A stretch of 64,000 bases of DNA. Origin: an uncultured Lachnospiraceae bacterium (GTDB lineage Bacteria; Bacillota; Clostridia; Lachnospirales; Lachnospiraceae). Where the stretch lies: positions 124,001-188,000 of the forward strand of contig CAJUQJ010000002.1 of assembly GCA_910588215.1 (NCBI GenBank). The letters run 5' to 3'. Shown piece by piece: positions 45,602 to 54,710 of the stretch. The notes beneath the pieces are model-generated. The model saw only the letters and a program-made list of their open reading frames with translations. It had not been told where the DNA came from and made no database searches. Within the stretch, counting starts at the first letter, position 1; every line of letters begins with the position of its first letter. The position numbers and the translations under genes were made by a program.

Positions 45602-46879
45602 TCACACCCGGAAGGCGGAAGCGATCTCCTGCAGGGAACGGCTGCTCCGCTCCATGATCGACATCTTACGCAGGATCTCCTCTGAGTCTACATTGGTATT
45701 CTGCATCGCACCGGCCACATTGCTGACTTCCTCAACGATCACATTATTTAGAGAAGAAACGGTCTGCAGGGAAGCCAGCATCTCCTCGATGGAAGCACCC
45801 ATCTCCTCTGCCGAAGCACCCAGATCCGTGGCGATACCGTCGAAAAAGAAGGCGTCTTTCTGGTACTGCTCCGCAGTGCTCACCATCGTGTCGTAATCAG
45901 ACATGACTTCTTCCCGCACGAATTCCAACAGTTTCCCGGAGCTGTCTTTCAAATCCATAACGGAATCCACCACTTCACCGATCACCTTCTGGATCTTGTC
46001 TACCGTAACCTGCGAACTCTCCGCCAGATTCCTGACTTCCTCGGACACCACCGTAAAGCCCCTGCCCGCGTCACCTGCCCTGGCCGCCTCGATAGCCGCA
46101 TTCAGGGCGATCAGATTGGTCTTACCCGCGATCTCCCCAATTTCTTTGGAAAGATTCCTGATGACTTCAATCTTCTCCACTTCCTTCAGTGCCCTCTCCA
46201 ACTCACCGGCCGCATTATGATAAACGACCGTGGCCTGTTTCTGAGATTCCACCGTACTCTTATAAAGCTTGTCTGCCCGGATATTGATATCCCGGGAAGC
46301 ATCCGCCGATTCGGAGGCCTTGCAGGAAACATCGTCCACCACCATACCGATCTCTCCGCTGGCATCGCTGATGCTCTGGGTCACTTCCGCCGCCTCACGC
46401 ACCTTGCCGGTAAGACCGTCCATCACCTGATCCATCTCGTCGATCTTATTATTCAGATCCGCCATCTCACTGTACGCCGCCGACGCAGTATCTGCAATAT
46501 TCGCCGCTTCCCCGTTGGTGCTGGTGATGGCCTCCCGCATCCGCTGTCTGATGGCCTTGGCCGCATGGGTCACTTCTTCCACTTCGTCCCGGAATCCGTC
46601 CGCCACACCGCCCGTCATGCCGCTATGACCCTGTTCGCTGAAATCCCCGACCGCGAACTGTTTCAGTTCCGTGATCGGCCCCAGTGCCCTGCCAAGAACC
46701 GAAGACACAGCCAGATCAATAACCGCCGTTCCCACTACACCGATCAGAAATCCTGCACTGACAGCACGGCCAAACCCGGCCTTACCGGCCACCACCGCTG
46801 CCGCCGCCACGCCGACAAAAAGAACGATAAATGCTGCTGCAGAGACCGTAGCTAACAGCCTGCCTTTGATTGTTTTCAT
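45602..46879 (-). CDS. Methyl-accepting chemotaxis protein without a large sensor domain
   Basis: A 425-residue receptor. Two closely spaced membrane helices at about 8-30 and 37-60 leave almost no extracytoplasmic domain. A short HAMP-like region follows, then the long signalling coiled coil with the hairpin tip (residues 245-285; IAGKTNLIALNAAIEAARAG, then RGFTVVSEEVRNLAE). It couples to CheA/CheW. The lack of a sensor domain suggests it senses membrane state or a partner protein. The ATG at 46879 has GGAGGG upstream. Confidence 0.93.
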   Translation of the reverse strand: MKTIKGRLLATVSAAAFIVLFVGVAAAAVVAGKAGFGRAVSAGFLIGVVGTAVIDLAVSSVLGRALGPITELKQFAVGDFSEQGHSGMTGGVADGFRDEVEEVTHAAKAIRQRMREAITSTNGEAANIADTASAAYSEMADLNNKIDEMDQVMDGLTGKVREAAEVTQSISDASGEIGMVVDDVSCKASESADASRDINIRADKLYKSTVESQKQATVVYHNAAGELERALKEVEKIEVIRNLSKEIGEIAGKTNLIALNAAIEAARAGDAGRGFTVVSEEVRNLAESSQVTVDKIQKVIGEVVDSVMDLKDSSGKLLEFVREEVMSDYDTMVSTAEQYQKDAFFFDGIATDLGASAEEMGASIEEMLASLQTVSSLNNVIVEEVSNVAGAMQNTNVDSEEILRKMSIMERSSRSLQEIASAFRV

Positions 46880-46996
46880 TATTCCCTCCATTCCGAAGCG
46901 TTACAAGCTCTGACTGAACTTGTTCAGTTTGTTGAACTAAATTGCTCATCAGACAATTTAATAAACCTTACTCCTGCATCGTCATATTATGTCGAT

Positions 46997-47025
46997 ATTA
47001 TACCCGAAATCACTTCCTGCGTCCA
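46997..47025 (-). promoter_or_regulatory. Candidate promoter of the chemotaxis receptor gene
   Basis: TATAAT (46997-47002) on the minus strand with a weak -35, TGGACG, 17 bp upstream (47020-47025). It lies just beyond the IS target site and overlaps the severed end of the MATE gene. Confidence 0.5.
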
Positions 47026-47041
47026 GTCCGGGATTCAGACC

Positions 47042-49023
47042 GGTAGTGTCAATTTACTTTCGGAAATCAATGGACAAGACATCCCCTTGATTTTAGAATT
47101 GGATTCGCTCCTACTATTTTACTATACATTTCCCGTAGGTCTAACTGGATTTTTTTGCCATATCACTATAAAAGACAAAACTTCCTCCGTACATAGAGTC
47201 TGATATCCCCTGGCAATGATAATTAAAATGTTGACTGCATGAACCCGCATTCCATGCTGGAACAGGCCTGGAAACCGGTTCCGGGCCCCGAAGTGATGGG
47301 GCTCGGAGCCTGTTTGGCACCTTGTGCCAGCCTAGCATGGATGCCCCTACAGTAAACACATGAAACATCTGCCAGGGTCTATGGACAGGCATGCTGTCCC
47401 ATTCCGGCATGGCAGCCCTTATCCGCACAGCTGGCCTTTGAGCATCTCCCGCATCCACTTCATGCTGTGCGCCTCTATCCCGGGCACATGGCACTGCAGG
47501 CTCTGTGCGTACCTCCTGCCCGCCTGGGACCTGCGTAGTTCCTTCACCAGCTCTTCTTTCTTTTCCAGCCTCTTTTCCTTCTCCTGCTTTTCTTTCTGGT
47601 ATTTCAGCAGGTCTATTATCTTCCCGCCGTTCATCCGGTATGCACGCAGCTTCGCCATCTGGTCCGCCCCTCTGCGGCTCCAGCCCATCGGGCGGCTGCT
47701 CATCCTGGAGGACAGCACATGGCTCACCTGGCCTTCTGCATGGCATCCCCATGCTGCTCCTGCCTCTTCCTCCTGGATGAGGATCCCCTCCCAGTTGTTC
47801 ATCAGGTACGACAGGCTTTCAGACACCTCCTTCTGTTTGCTTTCCGTACCTGTAAGTTCCATGATATGTCTGTATATACTTCTTACCTCTTTCCTGTCTT
47901 TCTCCTTTATCGCACCATATATCTCATTTTTCGCATCGCTGGCACTGTCCAGCAGGTGCGATACCGACTTCTGGATGTATTTCTCCATGTGGAACCTGTC
48001 CAGCACGAACACTGCCTTCTCCAGGATGTCGCATCCCGATTTTATCCACGCCGCACCGTCCCCTGCTATATAGATTCTCTCCAGGCACTCCCAGTCATAG
48101 GTCTCATAGATGTAGTCCCTCACCTCCTCCCACAGCCGCTCATTCTCCTTTCCTGCATACAGGCCGCAGAAGTAATGCTTCCCGGTAAGGCGGTACCTTT
48201 TTGTCTTTGACTTCTCCCCGCTCTCCTCTTCGATGTCCTCATACACGCATACCAGCTTTGGCATCAGGGTGTTGCGCTTCCTCCCTTCCCCGTCACGCTC
48301 CAGGTCCCCTTTCTTTTCGTTGAACTGCGCCGACACATGGTCCTCGTCCGCTTCTATATGCAGATGGCGCACTTTGGTTTTTTCTTTCTTTTTTACCGGC
48401 ATCTCTATGATAGTGTTGTGCACCAGATCTTTTACCGCCTGCCTGCTCACCTGCTCCGTAAGACTTGCGTGCTCCCCTCCCTTCCGGTAGCTGCTCTCCA
48501 GCGTCTCCTCCAGGATCGCCGCCGCTGCTCCCATCGTCACCCTCTGGTGGCTCCCGATCCCTATCATCTCGTCAAGCAGGTATACGGATTCCCCTGTCTT
48601 TTTTGAGGTGTAGCAGGTCCTGTGGAAGCGGATGCTTCCCAGGGGCAGAATCAGCTCCTTGGGCTGGTGGCACTGTTCCACCACATATGCTTCTTTCCTC
48701 TCCAGGCTGTCCTTCATGGCCTGGTCCATCCCCTCCAGTGTCTCCACCAGGATGTCCTTTGTAAGCTTCAGGCTCCATTCCTGCAGTTCCTTTCCATAGG
48801 TATCAATATCTATTTTCCCTTCCACAAATTTCTTCATCATTTTTTCTATTTCATATGTTTCTTTTTCGATAAACTCGCGTATACTATTTATCATGAGAGC
48901 CCCTTTCTTTGTGTGGTCTGTTTTCAGTGGCGAAAACTATTCTATCACAAGAAGAGGCTCTCTTTTTGCTCCATTTACTGGATTCCACTAATTTCCATTT
49001 CCCGTTGTTAACTTTACACTACT
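47042..49023 (-). mobile_element. ISLre2-family insertion sequence, complete
   Basis: The element is about 1982 bp. The ends share GTAGTGT as a terminal inverted repeat (47043-47049 against 49016-49022). The 9 bases ATTCAGACC occur directly outside both ends (47033-47041 and 49024-49032), a target duplication showing a single recent insertion. It carries one transposase gene. About 375 bp at the left end are non-coding with hairpin potential. The element interrupts the 3' end of a MATE gene. Confidence 0.93.
47419..48894 (-). CDS. ISLre2-family (UPF0236) transposase
   Basis: A 491-residue transposase. The family layout is visible: a helical N-terminus, GSIRFHRTCYTSKKTGESVYLLDE, a DxD-type acidic site in IEADEDHV near 200, GDGAAWIKSG near 277 with LDRFHMEKYI following, and AEGQVSHVLSSRMSSRPMGWS near 395. 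It is full length with no frameshift, so probably active. It catalyses movement of the surrounding element. Confidence 0.95.
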   Translation of the reverse strand: MINSIREFIEKETYEIEKMMKKFVEGKIDIDTYGKELQEWSLKLTKDILVETLEGMDQAMKDSLERKEAYVVEQCHQPKELILPLGSIRFHRTCYTSKKTGESVYLLDEMIGIGSHQRVTMGAAAAILEETLESSYRKGGEHASLTEQVSRQAVKDLVHNTIIEMPVKKKEKTKVRHLHIEADEDHVSAQFNEKKGDLERDGEGRKRNTLMPKLVCVYEDIEEESGEKSKTKRYRLTGKHYFCGLYAGKENERLWEEVRDYIYETYDWECLERIYIAGDGAAWIKSGCDILEKAVFVLDRFHMEKYIQKSVSHLLDSASDAKNEIYGAIKEKDRKEVRSIYRHIMELTGTESKQKEVSESLSYLMNNWEGILIQEEEAGAAWGCHAEGQVSHVLSSRMSSRPMGWSRRGADQMAKLRAYRMNGGKIIDLLKYQKEKQEKEKRLEKKEELVKELRRSQAGRRYAQSLQCHVPGIEAHSMKWMREMLKGQLCG

Positions 49024-50353
49024 ATTCAGACCGTATATAGTAACAATAGAATCCCACACAGATCATTGCCGACAAAAGCGATCCAAGCGGCGCGGCCCAG
49101 CCCATCGGATAAAGGGACGCAGGAAACAGCCTGCTGGCCAGCCAGGCCCCCGGAATACGCACCAATATGATAGCCGTGATATTATGGATAAAAGAAACCA
49201 TGGATTTCTGATCGCCGCAGAAATACCCGCTAAAGCAAAAGTGGACTGCCGCAAAGATACAATCGAAAGCGTAGGAACGCAGATAATCACATCCCGCTGT
49301 CAGCACATCCGCATCCCGCGTAAAGATACCTACCAGCGTATCCGGCAAAAACTGACTGTACAGGGTACAGCAAACTCCCCAGCCCACCGTGATCGTCAGG
49401 CTGTAGTACAGACTTCTTCTGGCACGATCTGCCTTGTTTGCCCCCATGTTCTGGGCCGTGATGGTGGAGATAGCTGACAGAAAAGCAGAAGGCACCAGAA
49501 ACATAAAGCCGATCAGCTTCTCCACGATCCCCACTGCCGCCGATACGATCAGTCCCCGGCTGTTGGCGATCACCGTGATCACGATAAAAGCTATCTGGAT
49601 CAGCCCGTCCTGCATGGCAATCGGCGTCCCCACCTTCAGGATTCTGCCGACCTCTCCTCTATCCATATGGAAATCCTGTCTGCTCACTGTAAAGCCAAGA
49701 TTCTGCCTGCGGATCACAAGTAAGGCTGCCACCACGCTCACTGCCTGTCCACAGACCGTTCCCAGCGCCGCTCCCGCTGCACCCAGACCGCATACACCGA
49801 TAAATACAAAATCCAGAGCAATGTTCGTCACACAGGCCATCGCCACGAAATACATGGGTCTTCTGGAATCCCCCGCACCGCGGAAAATGCCGCTGATCAC
49901 ATTGTAAGCCACGATAAAAGGTACTCCCGCAAAGCAGATCATCAGATAAACCCTTGTCTGTGCTACCGCCTCCTCCGGAGTTAACATAACTTTAACAATC
50001 GGTGCTGTGCCAAGCAACAGTGCCGCCGTCACTACAACTGCGAACACAGAAAAAAACAGGGCTGACGTCCCTGTCGTCTTCGCCGCTGCCTTCCCGTCCC
50101 TGGCACCCACACACTGCCCGATCCGCACCGTGGTCCCCATGACAAATCCTATGATAATGACGGTCAGCATATGCATGACCTGACTGCCGATAGCCACCGC
50201 CGTGGTAGTCTCCGATCCGTTATACAATCCAACCACGAACAGGTCTGCCATCCCATAGAAAGTCTGCATAAAACTGGATAACAGATACGGCATGGCAAAG
50301 AGTACCAGATTCTTTGCCACACTGCCCTGCGTCAAGTCGTTCTTCTCATTCAT
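49022..50353 (-). CDS. MATE-family efflux transporter, C-terminus cut by the IS
   Basis: A 443-residue exporter with 12 predicted helices. The start NDLTQGSVAKNLVLFAMPYLLSS, FVVGLYNGSETTTAVAIGSQV and a repeated second half are typical of MATE proteins, which extrude drugs or cations using ion gradients. The present stop (TAG, 49022-49024) is made by the IS end. Joining the two sides of the 9-bp duplication adds seven more codons after SE (ending at TGA, 47010-47012). Only a short basic tail is therefore lost, and function may be kept. Confidence 0.92.
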   Translation of the reverse strand: MNEKNDLTQGSVAKNLVLFAMPYLLSSFMQTFYGMADLFVVGLYNGSETTTAVAIGSQVMHMLTVIIIGFVMGTTVRIGQCVGARDGKAAAKTTGTSALFFSVFAVVVTAALLLGTAPIVKVMLTPEEAVAQTRVYLMICFAGVPFIVAYNVISGIFRGAGDSRRPMYFVAMACVTNIALDFVFIGVCGLGAAGAALGTVCGQAVSVVAALLVIRRQNLGFTVSRQDFHMDRGEVGRILKVGTPIAMQDGLIQIAFIVITVIANSRGLIVSAAVGIVEKLIGFMFLVPSAFLSAISTITAQNMGANKADRARRSLYYSLTITVGWGVCCTLYSQFLPDTLVGIFTRDADVLTAGCDYLRSYAFDCIFAAVHFCFSGYFCGDQKSMVSFIHNITAIILVRIPGAWLASRLFPASLYPMGWAAPLGSLLSAMICVGFYCYYIRSE

Positions 50354-50383
50354 ATCCCGTCTCCATTCCTCTTCTTATGTTCC

Positions 50384-51190
50384 TTATACCCCTGCACTCT
50401 CCTTCTCTGCCGGTTCGTAGTTAGAGATCGTCACCGTCTGGTACGGTATCTCTATGCCGCACTTACCAAATTCCCTGACCAGAGCGACCCGGATATCACT
50501 GCAGGCCCGAAAGCTGTCATTCAGGTTCCTTGTCCATATGATCGTCTTCAGGATAACCCCATTCTGCGTATAGCCGCTGGCGGTGACAGCATTGGCTTCC
50601 GTATTCAACGTCAGTTCATGCTCCACACAGATCTGCCGCATGATCCCGATGGCCTTCTCGATATCCGCCCCGTACCCGATTTCGATCTCCACATAGTTAC
50701 CGATATTCTCCGTGAAGTTCGTATTGATGACCACCGCCGAATCCATTACGGAATTGGGCACAATACAGGTCTCCCCGTTAAACTGATAAATCAGCGTATG
50801 CCGCAGCGTGACATCCTTCACCAGTCCTTCCGCGAGCACAGTCCCGCCTTGAAGCACCCGGATCTTCTCGTCCACGTTATAGGGTTTCGACACAGACAAA
50901 GAAATGCCGCTGATCACATTGCCCAGCGCCTGCTGCGCCGCAAAAGTGGCGATCGCCAGAATCAACGAACCGCTCTGCAGCAACACCTTACTAATATCCT
51001 TTGTCATCTCGAATTGCTGCGCCAGACTGTAGAAGGCGATCACATCGATGATCACATTGATCGCACTTTTCGTAAAGCGCAGATGGACCGCCTTGCTCTT
51101 CTTCGCTATGTACTTAAAGACCAGGCTGACCAGATAGTTTGAGAGCAGGATGATAACAACAAAAATACCTACCTTAGATAATAATCCCAT
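50384..51190 (-). CDS. MscS-type mechanosensitive channel
   Basis: A 268-residue protein with two membrane helices near residues 7-28 and 45-65, the pore helix at about 72-105 (LQSGSLILAIATFAAQQALGNVISGI), and the MscS beta-domain (VLQGGTVLAEGLVKDVTLRHT). It is shorter than E. coli MscS at the N-terminus. It releases solutes on osmotic downshift. It is 30 bp upstream of the MATE gene on the same strand. Confidence 0.9.
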   Translation of the reverse strand: MGLLSKVGIFVVIILLSNYLVSLVFKYIAKKSKAVHLRFTKSAINVIIDVIAFYSLAQQFEMTKDISKVLLQSGSLILAIATFAAQQALGNVISGISLSVSKPYNVDEKIRVLQGGTVLAEGLVKDVTLRHTLIYQFNGETCIVPNSVMDSAVVINTNFTENIGNYVEIEIGYGADIEKAIGIMRQICVEHELTLNTEANAVTASGYTQNGVILKTIIWTRNLNDSFRACSDIRVALVREFGKCGIEIPYQTVTISNYEPAEKESAGV

Positions 51191-51302
51191 TCTGCATTCC
51201 CCCGTTGCTAAGATTTCGCTAAGATTTTACACATATATAAAATACCACAAAAACGGGGGAATGTACAGATGCCCTGCACCGAAGTACAGAGCACCTTAAA
51301 CA

Positions 51303-53366
51303 CTACTTCCTGCACTTCTTCAGTGCATAGCCGCCGATCCCTGTTAAGAGCAGACCCGCCCCCAGTAGCAGCAGCCCGTCGGAAAGCGTAAACGTCTCCT
51401 GTACGAATGCCGGGAAGATCCTGCCCACCTGTTCCGGATAATAAATGATGATCACACTATAAGCATTGTTGAGAAAATGCATCAATATCGCCGGATAGAT
51501 ACTGCCCGTCCGCCACACCACATAACATAGCGCCAGACCCAGAAGTCCTGTCGGGATAAACTTCACCAGGCTCATATGATAGAAGCCAAACAGTGCCGCC
51601 GTTATGAAGATCGCCGACGCGATCTTGTATCTCGTCTTCAAAGCATGGAGGATCAGCCCCCTGAAAAGCATCTCTTCACAGATGGCTGGCGCCAGCGCGA
51701 TCACTAGCAGCGATACCAGCGCACTGTCTCCCAGGATCCCGGAAAAAACCGTCTCCACATTCCCGGCACTCCCCGGAAAAAGCTGTGTCAATCCGCTGGC
51801 CAGCATACTATTGATCGGATACAGTCCGGTGATCAATAATGAGCCGCCGAGAAACCCAGCAGCCCCTGTTCCTGTAAAGCCGTAGGTCTGCCGAACATCC
51901 TTTTTCGTGTAAAGTACCAGGGCAAGCGGTACGAGAAGCAAGATCAGCTGGGTACCGAACAGACCTGCCAGACCGTACTTCACCTGCAGCAGACTGCCCA
52001 CATACAATACCAGCAGGATAGTGACTGCCACGACCAGCCAGACATCCGACACGGTGGGCACACCGCCTTTTCGCAGATTGCTCCTTTTCTCAAACAGCTG
52101 CAGACTGCCCTTCTGCTCCGAGAAAAGAATCGCCTCGCTGTCGTAGATCTTACTCAGGAACAGGATCGCCACCACCGCATAGGCCACATTACTTATAAGT
52201 ACCACTGCGATCATCCCGTAGTCCACCTTGAACACCAGCATATTCTTGATCAGCAGACAGATATTCGCCACCGGCAGCATGGCCATGGCCTGGGTCAGTT
52301 CCAGATTGGGAATGAAACCAATATACCCCACGAACATCACCACCAGCATCAGCGGTGTAATATAATTATTTGCTTCTTTATAGCTTTTAGCAAAAGAAGT
52401 CACACACATGGTCACCGCACTGATAAACATGGAAAAAGCAAAAATAGCCAGCATACATACCAGGATCGCCGGAACAAACTTCGTCATGTCAAAGGATCCT
52501 ATATCCGTCTGCATTTCCAGGATCTCATACATATAAAATGCAATACCACCCATAGAAAGAATATTCAAAAGCGCCGAGATCATCCCGATCACTGCCACTG
52601 TAATAAATTTTGACACGATCAGCTGTCTGTTGGTCACCGGCAGAGTGAGGATAGTCTCCAGCGTTCCCCGCTCCCGCTCGCCCGCCGTCGTATCGATGGC
52701 CGGATACATGGTGCCCATCAGCAGACTGATGATCAGCATAAAAGGCAGCACCGCGCCCATGATACTGCCAAGCGATTGTTCGCTGCTGGCCAGGTTCTCC
52801 TTCTCATACCCGATCGGATCCAGGATCTCATGCACGTCAAGGCCCGCTGCTGCAATACGCTGTCTCGTCATCTCATCTCTTAGATCATCGAAGGCATCCA
52901 TAACAATACCGGCCGCATAACCGGAATTGGTCACGGAATCCAGATAATATACGTCATACTGCATCCGGCCATCCTGTACCCGGCCGGATACATAGGCATC
53001 GATCGTCTCTTCGTTTAGAGCCGTCTCATAGTCGGACACCGCTGCATCATCTACGATAGTGATCTCGTAGGCACTCTCACCTTTCGCCTCGACTGCACCT
53101 GGTTCCTCCGCTGTCTCCCGCTCCGTTTCCGCCTTTTCCAAAAGCTTCTGCAGGAAAGCATCCCCGTCTTCAGCGTCCACCGCAATCCGATAATTCTGAG
53201 TCTCCATACTGGACGCGATAAAATTCATCAACTGCATGGCTCCCACAAAGATCAGCGGATATAGAATGATCGGCACCACCAGCATCATGATCACCGTCTT
53301 CTTGTCGCGGAAGACATCCAGCATTTCCTTCTTCACCAATGTTCTGATAATCTTAGCGTTCATCAT
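51303..53366 (-). CDS. ABC-2 permease fused to a CPBP intramembrane protease
   Basis: A 687-residue membrane protein. Residues 1-405 form a NatB-like ABC-2 permease: one helix near 25, a long extracytoplasmic loop, then helices 190-400 with the ERGTLETILTLPV motif. Residues 450-687 add several helices containing the CPBP signature (EEMLFRG near 567, FGFYHMS near 600, HFLNN near 638). CPBP proteins are presumed membrane metalloproteases. The start overlaps the end of the ATPase gene by 14 bp, so the two are coupled. The fusion puts export and membrane proteolysis in one chain, as expected for peptide or bacteriocin immunity, but the substrate is unknown. Confidence 0.87.
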   Translation of the reverse strand: MMNAKIIRTLVKKEMLDVFRDKKTVIMMLVVPIILYPLIFVGAMQLMNFIASSMETQNYRIAVDAEDGDAFLQKLLEKAETERETAEEPGAVEAKGESAYEITIVDDAAVSDYETALNEETIDAYVSGRVQDGRMQYDVYYLDSVTNSGYAAGIVMDAFDDLRDEMTRQRIAAAGLDVHEILDPIGYEKENLASSEQSLGSIMGAVLPFMLIISLLMGTMYPAIDTTAGERERGTLETILTLPVTNRQLIVSKFITVAVIGMISALLNILSMGGIAFYMYEILEMQTDIGSFDMTKFVPAILVCMLAIFAFSMFISAVTMCVTSFAKSYKEANNYITPLMLVVMFVGYIGFIPNLELTQAMAMLPVANICLLIKNMLVFKVDYGMIAVVLISNVAYAVVAILFLSKIYDSEAILFSEQKGSLQLFEKRSNLRKGGVPTVSDVWLVVAVTILLVLYVGSLLQVKYGLAGLFGTQLILLLVPLALVLYTKKDVRQTYGFTGTGAAGFLGGSLLITGLYPINSMLASGLTQLFPGSAGNVETVFSGILGDSALVSLLVIALAPAICEEMLFRGLILHALKTRYKIASAIFITAALFGFYHMSLVKFIPTGLLGLALCYVVWRTGSIYPAILMHFLNNAYSVIIIYYPEQVGRIFPAFVQETFTLSDGLLLLGAGLLLTGIGGYALKKCRK

Positions 53367-54246
53367 ACATGCCCTCCCGTTTCGCTGTCTGTCTGCTCAT
53401 ACCGCCCGCAGCCCCACTCCCTGCCGACACTATATCATCCTGCAATTCTCCGTTACCGAATAAACCTTCTTTGCTGCCGTCCGCAGACAAGATCAGTCCT
53501 GAGAAGATATCCCGCAGGCTGTTCTGTCCCGTCTTACTCCTCAGTTCTCCCGGTGTACCCTCGCTGATGATCCTGCCATGGTGGATCATGACGATCCGGT
53601 CACACAGATATTCTGCCTCTTCCATATAATGTGTGGAATAGAGCACGGTCTTTCCCCGCTCCCGCTCCCGTTTCATGAAGTCGATAATGGCTGCACTGCT
53701 GATGATATCCAGTCCCAGTGTGGGTTCGTCAAAGATATAGACCTGCGGATCATGCACAAGGCATCTGGCAATAGAAGCCCGCTGTGTCTGTCCTGTCGAA
53801 AGCTTCTCGATCCGGTTATCCAGAAACGCATCCATTGAGAGGACCTGGCTGATCTGTGCGATCCTCTCCTCCACCGTCTTCTCCCGGATTCCGTAGATCG
53901 TCCCCAGCATCTGCAGCAATTCTCTTGTGGAAAGTCTTCCGTACAGCTTCGTGTTGTTGGACAGATACCCGATATACCGCTTGATCTCAATCTCATCCGT
54001 TATCTCTTCCGCACCGATCCGGATGCTGACCTGTCCGTCCGTAGGCCGCATCAGCTTGGACATCATGCGAAGCAATGTTGTCTTACCCGCCCCGTTAGGC
54101 CCCAAGATCCCCACGATCTCCCCTTCCCTTACCGTCAAGGAAATATCGTCCACTGCTTTGATCTCACTCTTCCTGTTTTTCTTTTCATTCTTGATAAAAG
54201 TCTTTACCAGATGATCCGCCATGATCATGTTATGATTCCCCTTCAT
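53353..54246 (-). CDS. ABC transporter ATP-binding protein (NatA type)
   Basis: A 297-residue ATPase: Walker A GPNGAGKTT near 47, signature LSTGQTQR near 142, Walker B VYIFDEP near 163, switch His in STHYMEE. An unusual 50-residue C-terminal tail follows. It drives the permease-CPBP protein. The start is uncertain: the ATG at 54246 has GGAGG 11 bases upstream, the ATG at 54228 has AAGGGGAA closer. It lies about 55 bp after the XRE gene. Confidence 0.87.
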   Translation of the reverse strand: MKGNHNMIMADHLVKTFIKNEKKNRKSEIKAVDDISLTVREGEIVGILGPNGAGKTTLLRMMSKLMRPTDGQVSIRIGAEEITDEIEIKRYIGYLSNNTKLYGRLSTRELLQMLGTIYGIREKTVEERIAQISQVLSMDAFLDNRIEKLSTGQTQRASIARCLVHDPQVYIFDEPTLGLDIISSAAIIDFMKRERERGKTVLYSTHYMEEAEYLCDRIVMIHHGRIISEGTPGELRSKTGQNSLRDIFSGLILSADGSKEGLFGNGELQDDIVSAGSGAAGGMSRQTAKREGMYDER

Positions 54247-54301
54247 TAATATAATGACCTCCATTCTGTCATTTTCTTCCATCCCATCCCCGATCCTGTT
54301 C

Positions 54302-54502
54302 TTATTCTTCTTCCCAGAACAGGTCGTCAAGACGCTTCCCCAATACCCGGCAGATGGCACGACACAATTTGATCGTCGGATTATACTCTCCCTGCTCGAT
54401 TGCGTTCACCGTCTGTCTCGATACGCCAACAGCTTCCGCCAGTTCCTTCTGCGTCATATCCTTCTCGGCCCGCGCTACTTTGAGCGCGATGTTTCTCGCC
54501 AT
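54302..54502 (-). CDS. XRE-family transcriptional regulator
   Basis: A 66-residue single-domain helix-turn-helix protein (MTQKELAEAVGVSRQTVNAIEQGEYNPTIKLC) of the short YozG/Cro-like type. It is the first gene of the operon with the ABC transporter and probably represses it. It has a strong promoter of its own. Confidence 0.93.
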   Translation of the reverse strand: MARNIALKVARAEKDMTQKELAEAVGVSRQTVNAIEQGEYNPTIKLCRAICRVLGKRLDDLFWEEE

Positions 54503-54524
54503 TTACCCCCCCCCTTTCAAAAAC

Positions 54525-54553
54525 AGTATAGTACGCATGGTATGATGTGTCAA
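54525..54553 (-). promoter_or_regulatory. Promoter of the XRE-ABC operon
   Basis: TTGACA (54548-54553) and TATACT (54525-54530) on the minus strand, 17-bp spacing, close to consensus. Confidence 0.88.
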
Positions 54554-54710
54554 TTATATTTTACTTTTTATATGTTTTAGCTTACATGGCAAGGGATTCA
54601 TAATGAAATTGATTGCGAAACAGCATCCAATGTGTGATAATAGAGTTTAAAGGTTTTCTATCACACAATATTTTTACATAATACTTTCAGACACGACGAG
54701 GTTTTATCAT

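Noticed and set aside
47141..47752. 203-residue minus-strand frame at the IS left end
   Set aside because: Out of frame with the transposase and overlaps its coding end; shadow.
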